Assembly (NCBI GenBank): GCA_030671645.1
Contig: DAOVHV010000037.1
Span: forward strand, 1-7,893
Direction: 5' to 3'
DNA: 7,893 nucleotides
Source of the DNA: a bacterium
GTDB taxonomy: Bacteria; Bipolaricaulota; Bipolaricaulia; UBA7950; UBA9294
Shown: positions 5,457 to 7,893 of the stretch, one piece after another
How the letters are laid out: every line of letters starts with the position of its first letter
How positions within the stretch are numbered: position 1 is the stretch's first letter
Position numbers and translations under genes: made by a program
The notes under the pieces: generated by a model
Told to the model about the DNA's origin: nothing
The model's database searches: none
Seen by the model: the letters and a program-made list of their open reading frames with translations, nothing else

Positions 5457-6796
5457 GACCGCCCCTTCACCGAGTTCTTAGGTGGCTGGTTCCCGGTTTG
5501 TGCATCAAGCGGTGGATATTCCTCGCTTTTGTCTCCATGGGATTGATTGTTATGGCCGCCTTGTACGCATTCGGCGTTGATGTAGCACGGGCTCTCTATC
5601 GAATGATTCCACTCACATCGTTTGCGCGAAATTTCTTGATGATCGCTATGATTGCCGCCGGCCTCTCCGGCTTCTCGCTCTCGCTCATTCAGTTGGTTCG
5701 GTCTGTTGCCAGGGCAGTTGCTCCAGACGTCTCCGAGAAACCTTCGGCGCTCATTTACCGGCGCAGAATTCTCGATCGCGGCCCGAAGGTTGTTGCCGTC
5801 GGTGGTGGAACCGGACTTTCTACGCTGCTGCGCGGACTCAAGCAAATGACATCAAACATCACTGCGGTCGTGACCGTGATGGACGACGGGGGCAGCTCGG
5901 GACGCCTTCGCCGGCAAGTCGACGTGTTGCCTCCCGGCGATGTTAGGAATTGCTTGCTGGCATTGGCCGACGACGAAGAGCGGCTTTCCAACTACTTCCA
6001 ATACCGCCTGACTGCACCGGAGGAGCTGGCCGGCCATGCGTTGGGCAACCTCCTGCTGATGGGACTTGAACAAGCGACGGGAAGTTTCGATCGCGCGGTG
6101 GAAGCAATGAGCCATGTCCTAAGAATCCGCGGCCGTGTGCTGCCCGCCACACTGGACAATGCTCAGTTGGCAGCCATCATGGATGATGGATCTGTCGTCA
6201 CGGGGGAAACGCGAATTGTCTCTGATCCTCGTCGTATCAAGCACATGGCACTGCTACCGAATCGAGTGAGTCCCTATGCGATGGTGTTGGAGGCCATCAA
6301 CGAGGCAGATCTGATCCTGCTAGGTCCAGGCAGCTTGTTCACAAGCCTGATTCCGAACCTATTGATCGACGGGGTTGCTGCCGCAATCGAAGAGGCGGCA
6401 GCTGAAAAGATGCTGGTGGCCAATCTGATGACGCAACACGGCGAGACGGATTCGCTCTCGCTTGGCGACCACCTGGAGATTCTCAACGAGTACATCCACC
6501 TTTCTCGGTTCGACCACTTGCTGGTCAATTCAGAGATTCCCAGCAGTGATTTCTTGACCAAGTACCGGCACGAAGAGGCGGAGCCGGTTGTCGACGACCT
6601 GGATGATCCGAATGAGTTTGGTCTTATTGCGATTCGAGAAGACCTGTTGGGGACGGCGAAATGGGCGGGCAAGCAAACTGTCAAGCATGATCCTGAGAAG
6701 CTTGCGCGCGCCATCGCCAAACACACCCAAGCATTTGTTCAGCATCGGCTCTCCGACGCGGAGGACGCCACGAACAAAGCCTCGCCTAGCCCTTGA
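5453..6796 (+). CDS. yvcK: YvcK/GlmR-family UDP-GlcNAc-binding protein with N-terminal membrane helices
   Basis: The family (YvcK/GlmR, CofD-like fold) is needed in Bacillus for growth on gluconeogenic carbon. It binds UDP-GlcNAc and stimulates GlmS, steering carbon into peptidoglycan precursors. The conserved domain begins near residue 111: VVAVGGGTGLSTLLRGLK (113-130), VTVMDDGGSSGRLR (140-153), PPGDVRNCLLAL (160-171), GHALGNLLL (194-202), GPGSLFTSLIPNLLI (291-305) and LMTQHGETD (325-333). The first ~105 residues are an extension that the short Bacillus-type protein (about 320 residues) lacks. It has two hydrophobic helices at about 21-43 and 61-83 with basic flanks, which predicts both ends in the cytoplasm and the catalytic-like domain tethered to the membrane. 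I recall similar long forms in several clostridial and other lineages. The ATG at 5453 shares ATGA with the dnaE stop and has GGAG (5442-5445) 7 nt upstream. The usual partners rapZ and whiA are not adjacent. The 447-residue product ends 11 bp inside the convergent rtcB end. Confidence 0.93.
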   Translation: MRPPLHRVLRWLVPGLCIKRWIFLAFVSMGLIVMAALYAFGVDVARALYRMIPLTSFARNFLMIAMIAAGLSGFSLSLIQLVRSVARAVAPDVSEKPSALIYRRRILDRGPKVVAVGGGTGLSTLLRGLKQMTSNITAVVTVMDDGGSSGRLRRQVDVLPPGDVRNCLLALADDEERLSNYFQYRLTAPEELAGHALGNLLLMGLEQATGSFDRAVEAMSHVLRIRGRVLPATLDNAQLAAIMDDGSVVTGETRIVSDPRRIKHMALLPNRVSPYAMVLEAINEADLILLGPGSLFTSLIPNLLIDGVAAAIEEAAAEKMLVANLMTQHGETDSLSLGDHLEILNEYIHLSRFDHLLVNSEIPSSDFLTKYRHEEAEPVVDDLDDPNEFGLIAIREDLLGTAKWAGKQTVKHDPEKLARAIAKHTQAFVQHRLSDAEDATNKASPSP

Positions 6797-7893
6797 TGAC
6801 CGCCAAGGGGCGCAATTTCACTACGGGCGATGTGATCCCGGATGCCGTCGATGCACGGACGACTTTCTCGATGTCCTTATAGGCACCCGGTGCCTCTTCC
6901 GCGACGCCTCGTAAGGAGTGAGCCCAGAGCTTGATGCCCTGGGATGAGAGCTCGGATACAACGGTTTCGCCCCAGAACTTCTTGGCCGCCTTCTTCCGAG
7001 AGAGAGCTCGCCCGGCACCGTGAATGCCGCTTCCGAACGCTTTTTCCATTCCGACATCGGTGCCGCGCAGGACATAGGATGCCGTTCCCATCGTCCCGCC
7101 AACGATGACCGGGTGACCGACATTCCGATAGGCCGCAGGCGACTCATCCCGACCAGGGCCGAACGCGCGGGTGGAGCCTTTGCGATGCACTAGAAGTTCT
7201 CGCTCGATTCCGTCAACAGAATGCGTCTCGAACTTGGCGTTATTGTGCCCGATATCGTAAACAGTTCGGATTTCCGAGGACGAGATACCGAGCACATTCT
7301 GCATCGATTCTCGAACTAAGTAGGCAATCATCTGACGATTGGCAAAAGCGCAGTTGGCGCCGCAAGCGACAGCGGCCAAATAACGCCTCCCTTCCTTGGA
7401 CTCGATGGGTGCGCAGACCAGTTCGCGCTCCGGGATATCAAATCCATATTTGGCCACCGCCTGGGCCATTTCCTTGAGATAATCTTGGCCGATTTGATGG
7501 CCGAGCGCGCGCGATCCGGTATGGATGGACAACACGATCTGATCTTGGAACAGACCGTAGACTTCAGCGGATTCGGGATCCAAAACCTTCTCCACGACCT
7601 GAATTTCCAGATAGTGGTTGCCCGAGCCCAATGTTCCGACTTGTCTGAACTGCCGTTGCTTGGCGCGATCGCTGACCGTATCGGGGTCTGCATGCGGCAT
7701 ACAACCGCCCTCTTCGATGAATTCCAGATCGCTGGCAACTCCGTGCCCGCGCGAAATGATGTACTCGGCTCCCGTTCGCAGTAAATCGTTCAACTCGGAA
7801 ACTGACAATCGCAGGTTCCCTTGAGAACCCAACCCGGCCGGGATCGTGCGAAATAGGGATTCACCGATCGATTCAAGTGATGGTTCGATTTCA
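6786..7893 (-). CDS. rtcB: RtcB-type RNA ligase, missing its N-terminus (cut by window edge)
   Basis: GTP- and Mn2+-dependent ligase that joins RNA 3'-phosphate or 2',3'-cyclic phosphate to 5'-OH ends, acting in RNA repair (and tRNA splicing in archaea and animals). 368 residues are visible and the frame is open to the window end. The first readable stretch (IPAGLGSQGNLRLS) is internal to the family, not a start. Conserved blocks in order, by visible residue: LGTLGSGNHYLEIQ (85-98, metal-ligand H93), IHTGSRALGHQ (123-133, H124), DIGHNNAKFE (213-222, H216), GTMGTASYVL (266-275) and HGAGRALSR (291-299). H291 matches the histidine that is guanylylated in the Pyrococcus enzyme; the residue before it is Ile, where I recall Cys. 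The C-terminus reads YKDIEKVV and RPLAVIKG, the family ending. The missing ~110 residues should hold the Asp and Cys metal ligands, so activity cannot be judged fully. It converges on yvcK with overlapping ends; no archease or RtcA gene is visible. Confidence 0.96.
   Translation of the reverse strand, partial: EIEPSLESIGESLFRTIPAGLGSQGNLRLSVSELNDLLRTGAEYIISRGHGVASDLEFIEEGGCMPHADPDTVSDRAKQRQFRQVGTLGSGNHYLEIQVVEKVLDPESAEVYGLFQDQIVLSIHTGSRALGHQIGQDYLKEMAQAVAKYGFDIPERELVCAPIESKEGRRYLAAVACGANCAFANRQMIAYLVRESMQNVLGISSSEIRTVYDIGHNNAKFETHSVDGIERELLVHRKGSTRAFGPGRDESPAAYRNVGHPVIVGGTMGTASYVLRGTDVGMEKAFGSGIHGAGRALSRKKAAKKFWGETVVSELSSQGIKLWAHSLRGVAEEAPGAYKDIEKVVRASTASGITSPVVKLRPLAVIKG

Noticed and set aside
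5381..5845. Minus-strand frame of 154 codons across the dnaE-yvcK junction
   Set aside because: Low-complexity polar composition with no recognised motif; it is antisense to the YvcK membrane helices and glycine-rich motif.
7830..7832. TTG at the minus-strand position where rtcB could appear to begin
   Set aside because: The frame stays open to the window edge and the 20 codons upstream (ending RTIPAG) match the RtcB region before GSQGNLRLS. The gene is truncated by the window, not started here.
1..7893. Mobile element, CRISPR array, tRNA or rRNA
   Set aside because: No direct-repeat arrays, terminal inverted repeats, transposase or integrase motifs, or cloverleaf-like sequence with CCA end noticed. 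Almost every base is accounted for by conserved genes.

Overview
This 7.9 kb bacterial window looks like ordinary core chromosome. It holds six protein genes packed almost end to end. All are housekeeping or conserved informational genes, and there is no sign of phage, transposon, CRISPR or island DNA. GC content looks moderately high by eye, and codon use looks similar from gene to gene. I cannot name the phylum. The alanyl-tRNA synthetase fragment, the PHP-intact DnaE and the YvcK with two N-terminal membrane helices all fit a non-model or deep-branching bacterial lineage rather than the Enterobacteria.

Layout. Positions 1-240 (minus strand) encode the N-terminal 80 residues of alanyl-tRNA synthetase (alaS), cut by the window edge. 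Positions 241-367 are a divergent intergenic region with two back-to-back sigma-70-like promoters, one firing left into alaS and one right into eno. A perfect 7-bp inverted repeat overlaps the -10 element on the eno side. From 368 to 6796 there is one tightly packed plus-strand gene string: enolase (eno), an FtsB/DivIC-type division protein, the replicative DNA polymerase III alpha subunit (dnaE) and a YvcK/GlmR-type protein (yvcK). Gene junctions are 18 bp, 1 bp and a 4-bp ATGA overlap, so this is probably one operon with coupled translation. From 6786 to the right edge, on the minus strand, lies most of an RtcB-type RNA ligase. It converges on yvcK and the two coding ends overlap by 11 bp.

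How the genes may work together. The operon joins a glycolysis/gluconeogenesis enzyme (Eno), a septum protein (FtsB/DivIC), the chromosome polymerase (DnaE), and a regulator that in Bacillus ties carbon flux to cell-wall precursor synthesis (YvcK/GlmR). Each family is well known. The combination is a plausible growth-coordination unit, but only co-transcription is supported by the sequence. alaS and rtcB are separate units transcribed the other way. I found no candidate for an undescribed multi-gene system. The points most worth checking are the operator-like dyad at eno, the operon composition, the intact PHP metal site in DnaE and the membrane-anchored form of YvcK.
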